A stretch of DNA of 64,000 nt from CAYTGR01 sp964437445 (GCA_964437445.1 CAYTGR010000007.1:1-64000); one strand, 5' to 3'; counted from the first letter of the stretch, positions 23,369 to 33,364 are shown. Notes: generated by a model not told the origin, from the letters alone. Program-made: numbers and translations.

Positions 23369-24760
23369 CTAGCGGTTAAACCCATCGTAAGTGGAGAGAG
23401 TATCACGCGGGAGCACTGGAGTAGCTTCACGGGCTTGATTCACAATGGCAAACAACCCTGCACCATCACCGGTCTTGCACACAGCGCCACCAACAAACTT
23501 GTTGCCATTACCATAGATATTATTTTGCACAAAGACGACCGAGGCACCATTACCAGTGGCATTAGCTGGATCCAAAAAGCCAGGACCTGGTTTGAAATCG
23601 CAGGTAATTGAGTGAGATGATCCATCTGCTGTAGCAAGATTGATAGAAGTATAAGCATACCCATTGGCCACGCTACCATTGCGGCTTTGAATCAACGGGA
23701 GCACCACTGTATCCGTAGCAGAAGATGGGTTAAAGCCCTCATAAGAGGATCCCGCGCCACGAGCAGGGCGTTGTTGGTTGACTACACAAACCATAGGCAC
23801 AGGAGGATTGGAAGTTGCGATCGCGCTCCCAACAAACTTGGTGGTACCCTGATAGTCTTGCAAGAAAACAGCCATACCATTGGAAGGAACATTAGCGACC
23901 GTTTGAGAAGCCTTAGCCGCAGAACCGGCTTCCGGGGTGTAGGTAATGGTAACTGTAGTAGGTGTTGTCGCGCTAATGTTCTGGCAGTTAACGCTGGTGC
24001 GGTTACCGCTGTTGTTCTCTTGGATCAGAGGAAGCACTACCGAAGTGGACCCTCCAGAAAAAGCGTTATAGGTGTATAGCTGATAAGCATCGGAATAGCG
24101 CGTGCCAACTGTAGTGGCAACACCGGCAATAGAGTCATTAGCCGTATCTGAAACTGCAACGGTTACAGACCCTACCCATTTAGCTACAGCGCTAAACTGG
24201 CTCATCGTGGCCAGATTGTAAGTCTTGGCAGCCCCAGGCGCAATCGTATCGGTAACATTGGGAATGGCCGGATAGGTGCTGCCAGCCTCTGGAGTGAAAC
24301 GAATCGTGATTTGAGCCTCTGTGTTCCCTGTATTCTGTACATTGAAGGTTGTGGTCTGATTTGCATTGCCTTTCATTACCAGAGGGAAGTAAATGGTAGG
24401 CGACCCAGACTGGAACCCTACGTAGCTTCCACCGCCTTTTTGCGTCGAGTTGACAACCAAGTTAGAGACCACCACGATTTGTTGATCAGAAGAAATAACC
24501 ACAGAGCCATTAAAGCCACTGGCCGCATGAATGGGGAAATAGGTATTAGATTGACCAGGGGACACGGTATCAGTTGGGGCAGTAGCCACAGTGCCATCTT
24601 GATTGTAGTAAGTGATAGCAATGTTCGCAGTCTCAGTATCACTTAAGTTAAGGACCTGGATACTGGAGTCCCAAGTGACCCCCCCCTGAGCACCAGCAGG
24701 AACTACTAGCAACACCACCATGAGTAGACACAAGATTAAACCAGTTACTGTCCTTTTCAT
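23369..24760 (-). CDS. Secreted four-repeat surface protein of beta-sandwich type
   Basis: I do not recognise a named family. The 463-residue protein starts with a clear signal peptide (positive KR, hydrophobic core, cleavage near AGAQG at 23-27). The rest is four similar units of about 100-110 residues, rich in Thr, Ser, Asn and Val, each with N-x-nonpolar strands, a TVxPG-like turn, a GSVxI strand, then SYxGF or a variant and a (Y/V)(F/L)PL(V/I) stretch: YFPLVMK, VLPLIQE and VLPLIQS. The protein stops right after a last YDGF. This is Ig-like surface protein style. The ATG at 24760 has AGGAGG at 6 bases. It is the last gene of block A and could be a glycosylated coat or adhesive protein; that role is inference. 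Confidence 0.8.
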   Translation of the reverse strand: MKRTVTGLILCLLMVVLLVVPAGAQGGVTWDSSIQVLNLSDTETANIAITYYNQDGTVATAPTDTVSPGQSNTYFPIHAASGFNGSVVISSDQQIVVVSNLVVNSTQKGGGSYVGFQSGSPTIYFPLVMKGNANQTTTFNVQNTGNTEAQITIRFTPEAGSTYPAIPNVTDTIAPGAAKTYNLATMSQFSAVAKWVGSVTVAVSDTANDSIAGVATTVGTRYSDAYQLYTYNAFSGGSTSVVLPLIQENNSGNRTSVNCQNISATTPTTVTITYTPEAGSAAKASQTVANVPSNGMAVFLQDYQGTTKFVGSAIATSNPPVPMVCVVNQQRPARGAGSSYEGFNPSSATDTVVLPLIQSRNGSVANGYAYTSINLATADGSSHSITCDFKPGPGFLDPANATGNGASVVFVQNNIYGNGNKFVGGAVCKTGDGAGLFAIVNQAREATPVLPRDTLSTYDGFNR

Positions 24761-24902
24761 ACTAACCTCCTTAGAAAATGTGTATAGTACTAAGTTTAAG
24801 ATGCTTAAAGTATAAATCAAAACCCCAGCAAAGTCCATAATACTTTTGAGTGATCCATCAAATACGCCATAGTTTAGAATTTATCCAACACGTAAAGACC
24901 AG

Positions 24903-25418
24903 CTAAGGTTGAGTAGGTATTACATAATTCCAGATTACACGTCCGGCATAGTTCAACAAGGATACATAATCACCTTTTTCCTGAAAAACAGGAGTATCAA
25001 GCCAATGCAAGTCTGTGGTCACCGTCTTGCAAGAGCCATTGCACACCTCAAAAGTATCTCCCGGTGCCAATACTATATCTGGGAGGAAAACGTGAGCCAA
25101 ACTTTTGGGGTCCAATAGCGATAGTCCCGTCAGACTCTGGTTGGCATCACTAATGTTAGCAAGCGAAATGATCTCAGAACCATCCTGCGTACGCGTTACC
25201 GCCGAAATGACAATAGGTACTATTGAGGGATCAGGTGCTTCAGTTGCCCATGGAGAGATATTAGAGGAAATAGTGGGGGTAACTTTTTGTTCTCCGGTGT
25301 CAGACAAAGGTGTTGGTACAGGGGATAAGGACGAAGAAGTTGGTTGAGGTTTTTGGGTACAATTTGAAATAAGCAGTAACAATAAAGAGAGTGAAAAAAT
25401 TTTTATAAATGCTCGCAT
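24903..25418 (-). CDS. Small lipoprotein with lamin-tail-like domain
   Basis: A 171-residue protein with a lipoprotein signal peptide (LLLLLISNC, lipid-bearing Cys near residue 20), then a Pro/Ser/Thr-rich linker of about 45 residues, then a domain with SLANISDANQSLTGLSL and LAPGDTFEVCNG that resembles the lamin-tail domain fold seen in secreted bacterial proteins. The ATG at 25418 follows GGAGG at 6 bases. It is probably an exposed membrane-anchored protein near the end of block A. The domain assignment is from pattern memory. Confidence 0.7.
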   Translation of the reverse strand: MRAFIKIFSLSLLLLLISNCTQKPQPTSSSLSPVPTPLSDTGEQKVTPTISSNISPWATEAPDPSIVPIVISAVTRTQDGSEIISLANISDANQSLTGLSLLDPKSLAHVFLPDIVLAPGDTFEVCNGSCKTVTTDLHWLDTPVFQEKGDYVSLLNYAGRVIWNYVIPTQP

Positions 25419-25464
25419 GTTTTCCTCCATAAAAATGTGCAATTACAGTAAGGTGCTTTTGTTT

Positions 25465-26502
25465 CTAACGCTGTCCGTCACGCACATGGCAAACAGAATA
25501 TGTCCTTACCCATGCAAAAACTGACAGCAATTGTTCTTTTGCCTTTGGAAAGATAAAGCAAATACCTGCCCAGACAAGTTCAAATACCATCACACAAACA
25601 CGCGAAAAGAGAGCGAAAGCAACAGCTGCTGGCATAGGGAAATGAGAATTCATCAGGTACACAATAGCGAATTGACGAATGAATGCAGTTGGCAAGAAAA
25701 AAAGCAATTGACCTAACCAGCCAGCAAGACCAGATAAGGCAGAAATTCCTATGAAAAACAGTAGTTCGTGTGGAGAAACTGTAGAAATACTGGAGACCAG
25801 GAAATAATATAACACACCACTATTAAGCCAAATAATAATATACAAACCTACCCAGCTCAGAGTATGAGTGGCACGCATATCAAAAGCCAAATAGGGGCGT
25901 TTTAAACGGGTCAGGATAAAATTCACAAATATAACAAATGACCGAGGAAATACAATCAGCAAAGCAAGAATAAATAATAGCCCTGCCAGGACAATAGCAA
26001 TATCTCCCTGTAAAGGGTAAAAACCAAGAAGCAAGGTGCTGCCAGCAACTAGCGCAGCTCCTAACAAAGTTACGGCGATCTCCACAGTCATCGCGGTTAA
26101 AGTAATTTCACGTGACACCTCATGAGAAATATATGCCTCAGTACGTGCTGTAAGATAAGGAAGTAAAGTAGGCAAACGTTGTGCCAGATTAGTAAGACAA
26201 AAAATACGCAAATGCAACCAGAACGACTTCAGACCGCTCAATCGCCTTATAATAAGAGCCCAACAAGAAGCTGTTAACATGAGACTTACCGAATAAATAC
26301 CAAAGCTAGCCCCCAATCGCCCCAAATCCAATTTCCATGGAACAGCACTCATCAATGGCCACTCTAAAATGACTTTACAACCAATAAATATCCCCCCCAC
26401 AATCACAAGACCGGCCCAAATAATGCGCGCCAGCTTGGTTGGGTTGGCCTGTACCCACAGCTTAACTTTGCTATTTTTCAGATGAATAATTAACCAGCTC
26501 AT
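25465..26502 (-). CDS. Flippase-like integral membrane protein (LPG synthase TM/AglD family)
   Basis: The 345-residue protein has about 8 hydrophobic segments and the look of the lysylphosphatidylglycerol-synthase membrane domain family (UPF0104): short charged loops, an internal TNLAQRLPTLLPYL stretch and GLAGWLGQLLFFLP. Some members are linked to movement or processing of lipid-linked sugars, but this is not proved. It overlaps the preceding GT-C gene by 32 bp with the start at 26502 (GGA site); an alternative ATG is at 26526. Confidence 0.7.
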   Translation of the reverse strand: MSWLIIHLKNSKVKLWVQANPTKLARIIWAGLVIVGGIFIGCKVILEWPLMSAVPWKLDLGRLGASFGIYSVSLMLTASCWALIIRRLSGLKSFWLHLRIFCLTNLAQRLPTLLPYLTARTEAYISHEVSREITLTAMTVEIAVTLLGAALVAGSTLLLGFYPLQGDIAIVLAGLLFILALLIVFPRSFVIFVNFILTRLKRPYLAFDMRATHTLSWVGLYIIIWLNSGVLYYFLVSSISTVSPHELLFFIGISALSGLAGWLGQLLFFLPTAFIRQFAIVYLMNSHFPMPAAVAFALFSRVCVMVFELVWAGICFIFPKAKEQLLSVFAWVRTYSVCHVRDGQR

Positions 26503-28492
26503 ATAATTCCAGATCGGACGTAGCATATACTAATCGTGCTTCTTTGTCAAGCAACGCCTGCATCAATTGAGTGATTTGTGCACCGTAACGAATATAAGTA
26601 AACCGTTCTAAACCCACAGGGCGAAATAAAATGTGCGTAAAACCTTGCGCGCGCAATGCAGCCCCCAAAGATTCGGCATTTGCAAACTGCTCAAACGGCA
26701 AAAATCTCTGACTGATTGGATTGGCCCATGCATAACGCCGATCCAAATAATATCCCCGCGATTCATATAGTGACAACAAAACATAAGCATTATCAGGTAA
26801 ATAATTATTGGCATATGAAAATGCAGCATACCCGGGGATTTGAGTCGTCAAAAACTCTTCCCGTGTAATACGGCCAGACAGGAATTCCCAACGCGTGCTA
26901 ATGCGTGCACGGGCAGCAGGATCAAGCCCCCATACCCCACCTATTAACATCAGTATCACCCCGCCTTGGATTAAACCAGAATAGCGTTCTTTGAACAAAG
27001 ACACTACCCAGCCTATTCCGGCCGCGGCAAGAATTGCTAAAAAAGGAGTTGCAGGCATCAGAAAACGGCTTTGATGAGTCTGGAAAAACCAACTGGTATA
27101 AAAAATACCAGTTATCAGCACTATGAGGCCCAAACGGCGGCGGAACAGAGGTTTGCCCAGAAACATAGCAGGAAAGGTCAATGGCAATAGTATCAAGTAC
27201 AACCGCCCTAACGCTACCTGAAATGAACCGAAGCGTAATGGTTCAAAAGCTAAATACCAGAAACTCAAAATATAGTTAGGCAGTGTAAGTGCAAGATTGG
27301 GTTTACGAATAAACCCTAGCAAATATTCGCTCCCCAGAGCATCCCAATTACGCCCGCCAAAAATTTCCAACAAGAACGGCCAAAAAGGATTACCTGTATA
27401 TGACCAATTTTTTATGTACCACGGCAATACAATGCTGAAAGATATTGAACCCATGGTCAACAATTGCATTCCCGCTGCTTTGATAGATTTTGTCCTACTG
27501 AGAATAAAAGCCGCTGCCAAGAAACCGATAAAAACGGCGACCAATGCTGCGTTCAATTTTGTACTGGCAGCAAGACCTCCCAGCCAAGCTGATAATACTT
27601 TATATTTATCCTCTTGAGTTTCAACCCATTCAATAAAGCAAAGTACTGCGAAGAATGTAAACAAAGTCAGACTGGGTTCTATCAAAGCCGTTCCAGCCAG
27701 ACTTAGCACCATTGGCGTGGTAGAAAATAAGACAGCGGCCAACAACCCTATTTCAGCCGAGAAAAGTCGTTTTCCCAGTAAATAGAGTCCCCAGCAAGTG
27801 AACACCATAGCACTCCATTCAATAAGGTGGGGTAATAGTTCTGAACGGAGTAGCAGACCGAGCGTAAATAATATTTCGGCTTCCATAGGCCAATTAGAAT
27901 AGGGAATGAAGGAAATGTAAACAAGTGCATGGTTTTGGATATAAATTTTAGGAACTGCCAAATGGTAAGCAACCTCATCCCACCAAGTTGGTGGAACTAA
28001 CGCATCCGCTAATAGAGGATACAGATTATTCAAAATCAATAACGCCACCAAAAGTACAGAAAATAGAGTTATTTGATGGGGGAACATGACTTGCTTTAAC
28101 CTGTCACGAGAATGATACATTTTCAAGATAGCAATGAGTGTCCCCGCCCCTAACAATATCAATGCAGCGCTTTGATACAATAATTTTAAAACACCTAAGG
28201 CTAGTGTTAAATGCCCAAGTACACCCAGCCCTAAAACCACCGCCAGACAATAATAGAGGTCACTATATTTGTCACGCAATCCCAAAATGTTCAGTATCAG
28301 CAATCCGTACCCTAAAGCACTAAACAAAAAAAAACTTAGCAAGCCCATCTCGCGCAGGAGAAGAAAACTAAAATGTATAATTTCTGAAAACCGAATACCC
28401 GCATACCATCCCAAGGCAGCTAAAAGAACAGCTGACCAGAGAATTCCGCCTACAAGTAAAACAATGCCAATCTGATCAAATTTTTTATCCAT
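26471..28492 (-). CDS. GT-C-fold membrane glycosyltransferase-like protein (PMT/ArnT type)
   Basis: A 673-residue protein with roughly 12-13 hydrophobic segments. The first outer loop carries the acidic pair Asp172-Glu173 (TWWDEVAYHLAVPK), the place where GT39/GT83 enzymes bind the polyprenyl-phosphate sugar and metal. The C-terminal 150 residues form a soluble tail. Such enzymes transfer a sugar from lipid-linked donor to protein or glycan outside the membrane. It lies 7 bp after the methyltransferase gene and overlaps the flippase-like gene. AT-rich codons differ visibly from the flanking housekeeping genes. Confidence 0.8.
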   Translation of the reverse strand: MDKKFDQIGIVLLVGGILWSAVLLAALGWYAGIRFSEIIHFSFLLLREMGLLSFFLFSALGYGLLILNILGLRDKYSDLYYCLAVVLGLGVLGHLTLALGVLKLLYQSAALILLGAGTLIAILKMYHSRDRLKQVMFPHQITLFSVLLVALLILNNLYPLLADALVPPTWWDEVAYHLAVPKIYIQNHALVYISFIPYSNWPMEAEILFTLGLLLRSELLPHLIEWSAMVFTCWGLYLLGKRLFSAEIGLLAAVLFSTTPMVLSLAGTALIEPSLTLFTFFAVLCFIEWVETQEDKYKVLSAWLGGLAASTKLNAALVAVFIGFLAAAFILSRTKSIKAAGMQLLTMGSISFSIVLPWYIKNWSYTGNPFWPFLLEIFGGRNWDALGSEYLLGFIRKPNLALTLPNYILSFWYLAFEPLRFGSFQVALGRLYLILLPLTFPAMFLGKPLFRRRLGLIVLITGIFYTSWFFQTHQSRFLMPATPFLAILAAAGIGWVVSLFKERYSGLIQGGVILMLIGGVWGLDPAARARISTRWEFLSGRITREEFLTTQIPGYAAFSYANNYLPDNAYVLLSLYESRGYYLDRRYAWANPISQRFLPFEQFANAESLGAALRAQGFTHILFRPVGLERFTYIRYGAQITQLMQALLDKEARLVYATSDLELYELVNYSSEK

Positions 28493-28499
28493 TATGGCG

Positions 28500-29429
28500 C
28501 TACTTGTTTTCTGATTTTTGTGCCACGTAAAGCAGGGAAAAGGTTAGATTGAAGTGCCGTAAGGCAAAATAAAGTGGTGCTGTTACCCCTCTTGTCCAAG
28601 CCGAACGAGCCAAACGTTGAATCCATTGAGATGTACGGTTCATACCTCGCAAATCATACCAGTAACCTAGACTGACCAGCGCTGTAGAGACGTTACCTGC
28701 AATGCTTTGTACTTTTATCACACGAAAGCCATTTTTCCCTAAATAACGCATTAACACAGTACGAGGGAACATGTAAAGATGTCTGGGGGCATCCCATCCC
28801 ATCCAAGAGGGGCCAAATAATCGCGGTTCCCAAGAATCTGGATCAGGAGTCTGAATAAATAACCAACCTCCGGGTTTTAAAATGCGCCAGATCTCAGATA
28901 ATGTGGTGGAAGGATTGGGAACGTGCTCTAAAACATCCCACAAAGTTATAACATCAAAATAGTTTTCAGTAAAATTAGCCTCTTCCAGTTTTCCAACAAA
29001 TACTTCTAAGGCAAAGCGGTCACGAGCTATTTGAGCAGGTAATGAAATGGGTTCAACCCCGTAAACCTGCCACTGGCCCGAAACTCTCATTTCATTTAGG
29101 AAATCTCCCGTAGCGCAACCAAGGTCTAAAAGACAACCGCTCTGCTGGTATCTTAAAACGGCTTGACGCCTACGTCTCATTCCGTAATGGAGTACACCCC
29201 AAGAATTTGAAGCACTTTCTTGATGAAAAGGAGCATATTGGTCTGGATAATATTGTTCTAATTCAACAGAGGGAATAGGGGTCAAATACCACAACCCACA
29301 TTGCTTACACTGCATAAATTGATACTCGGTAGACAAGCCCAGTCGCAAATCTCGTAATACATAGCGTAACTGAGCATCAGAGCTACCGCAAAAATTACAG
29401 TTAACAGTAAATTCAGCAATAAATTCCAT
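28500..29429 (-). CDS. SAM-dependent methyltransferase with N-terminal zinc ribbon
   Basis: The 309-residue protein begins with a Cys4 ribbon (Cys11, Cys14, Cys41, Cys44), followed by a class I methyltransferase domain: LLDLGCATGDF at 100-110, EP acidic motif II, ITLWDVLEHVP and LKPGGWLFIQTPDP. This architecture is common in O-antigen and capsule loci, where it can methylate sugars. It is 8 bp after the AsnB-like gene. Confidence 0.88.
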   Translation of the reverse strand: MEFIAEFTVNCNFCGSSDAQLRYVLRDLRLGLSTEYQFMQCKQCGLWYLTPIPSVELEQYYPDQYAPFHQESASNSWGVLHYGMRRRRQAVLRYQQSGCLLDLGCATGDFLNEMRVSGQWQVYGVEPISLPAQIARDRFALEVFVGKLEEANFTENYFDVITLWDVLEHVPNPSTTLSEIWRILKPGGWLFIQTPDPDSWEPRLFGPSWMGWDAPRHLYMFPRTVLMRYLGKNGFRVIKVQSIAGNVSTALVSLGYWYDLRGMNRTSQWIQRLARSAWTRGVTAPLYFALRHFNLTFSLLYVAQKSENK

Positions 29430-29437
29430 GAGTTCCC

Positions 29438-31309
29438 TTACTGTTCACACAAACGTCGCCATGTTTGTAAAACAAATATGGCCCAAAGTTCAGAAGACCA
29501 GTCGCGCCACCCTAGATGTTGCTCACGCCACATTCGGCGAATAACAGACAAGTTAAAGAGTTCATCATCCCATCCCATGTTTTCCCAAAATAGTGCTCTT
29601 AAATCTCTTGTCAACCATTGCCCTATAGGAGGGGTAAAATTAGCTTTCGGCCGTTGTAATACAGCAGAGGGAACCATATCTTCAAATGCTTTACGTAACA
29701 CAACTTTGCTCTGTCGTCCAAAGACTTTATAAGAATCTGGCAATGCAAGAGCAAATTCTACCAATGCCGGTGACAAGAAAGGATTGCGTATTGAGCTGGC
29801 TGTTTTTCGTCTAATAGCAGCTAATTTCGCTAATTCTCCCCAGGGTGTAATTCCTTTTAAGGTCATGTAGGAAATTTTACTCACATGCCCGTCTCCCCCT
29901 TGTTCAAGCAGCTGTCGCAAAACTTGTGTGCCCAGATCATCAGCTATAGTCCACTCGGGAGTAAGTATTTCCGCAAGCAGAGCTGATTCAAAAAACCTGG
30001 ACCAAAAGACCGTACGTTCTTCGCTATCATCTATTTCAGCTCCCCGACTAAAATATTGACCTTTGCGCACCCAATTAGTTAAACGCCAACGCCGAGAAGC
30101 GGGCAAAATTTGAAGAAAACGCAAGCCAAGCTGTGTACGCAAATAATATGGTACACGGAGATACGCATTCCTGTAATATTCAGCAATGAATTTGTTAGAA
30201 CCCCCAAAAATAGCGTCTGCTCCTGTACCATCTAAGACTATTTCTTGAGGCGAAATGGCATGATAAGCTAGAAACAATTGTGGAAGAAAAGCCATATCTG
30301 CTATAGGTTCCGGTAGCTGGGCAATGGCATTTTCAGCTACTTCCATGATATCTTTAGCAGAAACGCGGTGAACTGTTAATGAAATCTTTAGAGCCTCAGC
30401 TGCCTGAACAGCGTACTTGGTTTCGTCATTACGAGTATAAGGGACATAACCTACCGAAAAAGCATGCAAAGGTATCATTAAGCGTGCAATAGCGACTAAA
30501 ATAGTAGAATCCAACCCTCCACTCAGAAACACTCCCGCAGGTTGCGAGGTATCTTGTAAGAATTTCTCGACACTTCTAAACAATAAAGATTTCAAGTTAT
30601 GCTTTGAGGAATTAAAACTTTCTGTTGCTTGGGTGACAGGGGCTAAGGTCCAGTATTCACTGGTGTTTATCACCCCCTCACGAGTCACCCGTAGGGCATG
30701 GCCAGGACACACTTTTTTAATATCCTCCAGCAGTGTCCATGGAGCAGGAACACCCTTCAGACTTAAATAGAGATTCAAACCCTCACGGCTGAATTTTAAC
30801 TGATCCCCTTTGAATTTCACAATTGATTGCGGATGAGATGCCCATACAATACCATCATTGCAGATGTTATAATAAAGAGCATAATGGCCTATTGGATCTA
30901 CAGCCAACCAGGTTTCCTGCATAGTTCCATTCCAAACCATCAGAGCAAATTCACCCTCCATTCGGGATAGAACCGTTGGCAGGCTTTCTCCATTGCAAAT
31001 TGATTGGGCTACCCAAAAGGCCAAAGAAGTAGTTGCTGGAACTATGTTCTGACGCAGGCGAGGAAAACCAAGAATGATTACCCAAACGGAGTCACACTGC
31101 GCGCTATGAATTTCTGTTTTATTCAAACGTGGGTCCCAATCCACAAACCAACATTGTTGTTCGTTGCTTACGAATATCCCATGTTCAATATCCATTTGGG
31201 CTGCATGAGATTGTACAGCAGGAATGAATCTACCCCCACGCCACACGTAAGCACCTAAAAAGTTACCTTGCAACTGATGATTTACGGGGTCAATCTTGCT
31301 ATTACTCAT
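29438..31309 (-). CDS. Asparagine synthetase B-like protein without glutaminase cysteine
   Basis: A 623-residue member of the AsnB family. The N-terminal half has the general shape of the class II glutaminase domain (GEFALMVWNG, AVDPIGHYALYY), but the start is SNSKIDPVNH and not the usual MCGI, so the catalytic N-terminal Cys is absent, as is the NGE-type motif. The synthetase half keeps the ATP-pyrophosphatase loop SGGLDST (263-269), whereas the usual GDE-type motif reads DGTGADAIFGG (360-370). It may use free ammonia or form another amide bond. AsnB-like proteins are frequent in exopolysaccharide clusters. It overlaps the upstream GT2 gene by 8 bp. Confidence 0.88.
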   Translation of the reverse strand: MSNSKIDPVNHQLQGNFLGAYVWRGGRFIPAVQSHAAQMDIEHGIFVSNEQQCWFVDWDPRLNKTEIHSAQCDSVWVIILGFPRLRQNIVPATTSLAFWVAQSICNGESLPTVLSRMEGEFALMVWNGTMQETWLAVDPIGHYALYYNICNDGIVWASHPQSIVKFKGDQLKFSREGLNLYLSLKGVPAPWTLLEDIKKVCPGHALRVTREGVINTSEYWTLAPVTQATESFNSSKHNLKSLLFRSVEKFLQDTSQPAGVFLSGGLDSTILVAIARLMIPLHAFSVGYVPYTRNDETKYAVQAAEALKISLTVHRVSAKDIMEVAENAIAQLPEPIADMAFLPQLFLAYHAISPQEIVLDGTGADAIFGGSNKFIAEYYRNAYLRVPYYLRTQLGLRFLQILPASRRWRLTNWVRKGQYFSRGAEIDDSEERTVFWSRFFESALLAEILTPEWTIADDLGTQVLRQLLEQGGDGHVSKISYMTLKGITPWGELAKLAAIRRKTASSIRNPFLSPALVEFALALPDSYKVFGRQSKVVLRKAFEDMVPSAVLQRPKANFTPPIGQWLTRDLRALFWENMGWDDELFNLSVIRRMWREQHLGWRDWSSELWAIFVLQTWRRLCEQ

Positions 31310-32192
31310 CAGGTTGATGCCACCCTTCCCAAAGTCCCCTAAAATAAGGGGAAATAAGTCGATAGTCTCCTCTAATAATATACCAGAAAGAGTACCATGC
31401 TGCCATCATACCTAAAGCAATGTAAGTTAACCATGGATGTGGACCATGTCTGTAACGCCGATAAAAGCGCACCCGATTGCGAGCGCGCATTTGAATAAAC
31501 CGGGGCTTGTCCTGACGAGTGCCTTGAGCAGCTTTGTGATAAATAATTGCATTTCCTACGCAGAAAATACGATAGTGATGATCCCGTACACGCCGACAGA
31601 AATCTGCATCCTCGTAATACATGAAATAAGTGGGGTCAAAGTAACCCACTTCATGAAACACTTTCTGACGAATCATCATGGCGCACCCTGTGACATAATC
31701 AAATTCCATAACGGTTTTATATCGCGGGTGGTCACGTTTGCCGTATCCAAATCCTAACGGTAAGGGTAACCAGGGATAGACACGATCTCCCAGGCTAAAG
31801 ATTCTTTCGCGCTGGTGATAAAAGAGAACTTTAGGCGCTACTATACCAATCGCCACATCTGCTTCCAATACTTCTACTAAACGAGATACAGTCTGCGGTT
31901 CTATAACGGTGTCATTATTCAATACAAAAACATAGTCGGCTTGCATTTCAAGAGCCCGTAAAATTCCTTGGTTCACTCCACCTGCATAACCTTGATTGGT
32001 AGGAAGCGACAATAATTCTATGAGTGGATATTGCGCCGTCACATAATCAACCGATCCGTCTGACGAAGCGTTGTCTACCACTATAATCTTAAGCGGTTCA
32101 TAATCAACGGAAAACAATGAATCAATACATTCGCCCAAATCTTTTTTAAGATTCCAGTTGACAATTACAGCTGTCACCAACGGTTGAGACAT
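31302..32192 (-). CDS. Family 2 glycosyltransferase (rhamnosyltransferase-like)
   Basis: A 296-residue GT2 of the WbbL/RfbF style: TAVIVNWNLKKDL, VVDNASSDGS, the metal-binding NND at 92-94 (LNNDTVIEP), TGCAMMIRQ, and FMYYEDADFCRR with the catalytic-type ED. A hydrophobic C-terminal segment (WLTYIALGMMAAWYSFWYII) may anchor it. Start codon shares one base with the upstream stop (TGATG). Confidence 0.9.
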   Translation of the reverse strand: MSQPLVTAVIVNWNLKKDLGECIDSLFSVDYEPLKIIVVDNASSDGSVDYVTAQYPLIELLSLPTNQGYAGGVNQGILRALEMQADYVFVLNNDTVIEPQTVSRLVEVLEADVAIGIVAPKVLFYHQRERIFSLGDRVYPWLPLPLGFGYGKRDHPRYKTVMEFDYVTGCAMMIRQKVFHEVGYFDPTYFMYYEDADFCRRVRDHHYRIFCVGNAIIYHKAAQGTRQDKPRFIQMRARNRVRFYRRYRHGPHPWLTYIALGMMAAWYSFWYIIRGDYRLISPYFRGLWEGWHQPDE

Positions 32193-33364
32193 CAGTAGAG
32201 CTCCCGATTCAGAAAAGTATTGTATAATTTGTAAGTACAGTCTATCATCTGTTCAACATTAAACTGATGGGCAACTTTAAGACCACCCTCCACTAATTTC
32301 AACCGCAGGTCTTTATCTGAAAGAAGCAAAATCAGAGCTTGAGCCAGATCTATTGGATCCCCCGGCTTAACAAGTAGTCCATTGTAGTCATGGGTAATTA
32401 ATTCGGGTATCCCTCCCACAGAAGTACCAATGACAGGAAGCCCACAAGCCATGGCCTCCAAAAATACAACCCCCAAGGCCTCAACCAGCGAGGGCATAAC
32501 AAAAATGTCTACCTGAGCGTAGATTTCCAATATCTCATGCCGCGATTTCCAGCCCAAAAAACGGAATGAGGATTCTACACCAAGCGAGTGACAAAAATCT
32601 CTCATGCGCGGCATAAAACGATCTTCGCCTACAATCCAAAATTCTGTTTCTGGTAAGACATCTAACACATAAGGTGCGGACTGGATCAGCACTGGCAGTC
32701 CTTTACGTTGCATATTTCCGCCGACAAAGAGCACACGCCGTGCTGAGGTCGGATATTGATTTTTGCGAATTTCAAGCACAGAGGCATAATAGTCAGGATT
32801 AATTGCCTTGTAGCACACGTGAAGACGTTGAGGAGCAATTTGATACTGATCACGTAAAACTTTAGCCGTATATTGGCTATTGGCTATGCAAGCTTGAAGA
32901 CGCGGCAATGTCCTCTGTTCACACCATCTGACTCCCTGATAATAACACCAGCGAGTTAACCAATCAGCATAATGACGGCGATAATACGCTAAACCGGCAC
33001 TCTCTGCTGCATAAGTATCATTGACATTCCCTATAACAGCCACTTGTTTACTGGAATTGTGATAGAAAAAAGCCTCTCGTGCATCAGTAAAATGAATAAT
33101 ATCAAAAGAGTCACCCAACTTTGTTAAAGCACGAGCAAAGCTCCATGACAGAGAGAACCAACGCGCTTGTGAGCGGCTAAACACAGGAAAGGGAACTCCA
33201 ACAAAAGTAAAAGGTAAATTCCCTGGCGGACGTTGATTTGCAGGAGCAACTACGGTAACGCAATGGCTGTCTTTTACTAATTGCGATACCAAAAGTTGCG
33301 TATGCAAACCGATTCCGCTGACCACTTTTTCATATTGCTGAGTGACAACACAAATAGAAGTCAT
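32192..33364 (-). CDS. Family 4 glycosyltransferase
   Basis: The 390-residue GT-B enzyme shows VVSGIGLHTQLLV near the N terminus, a GT4 donor site with RRVLFVGGNMQRKG, FLGWKSRHEILEIY and the E-x7-E motif in EALGVVFLEAMACGLPVIG, followed by GGIPELI. It probably adds a hexose from a nucleotide sugar in glycan assembly. A 60-bp gap separates it from the next gene upstream. Confidence 0.93.
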   Translation of the reverse strand: MTSICVVTQQYEKVVSGIGLHTQLLVSQLVKDSHCVTVVAPANQRPPGNLPFTFVGVPFPVFSRSQARWFSLSWSFARALTKLGDSFDIIHFTDAREAFFYHNSSKQVAVIGNVNDTYAAESAGLAYYRRHYADWLTRWCYYQGVRWCEQRTLPRLQACIANSQYTAKVLRDQYQIAPQRLHVCYKAINPDYYASVLEIRKNQYPTSARRVLFVGGNMQRKGLPVLIQSAPYVLDVLPETEFWIVGEDRFMPRMRDFCHSLGVESSFRFLGWKSRHEILEIYAQVDIFVMPSLVEALGVVFLEAMACGLPVIGTSVGGIPELITHDYNGLLVKPGDPIDLAQALILLLSDKDLRLKLVEGGLKVAHQFNVEQMIDCTYKLYNTFLNRELY

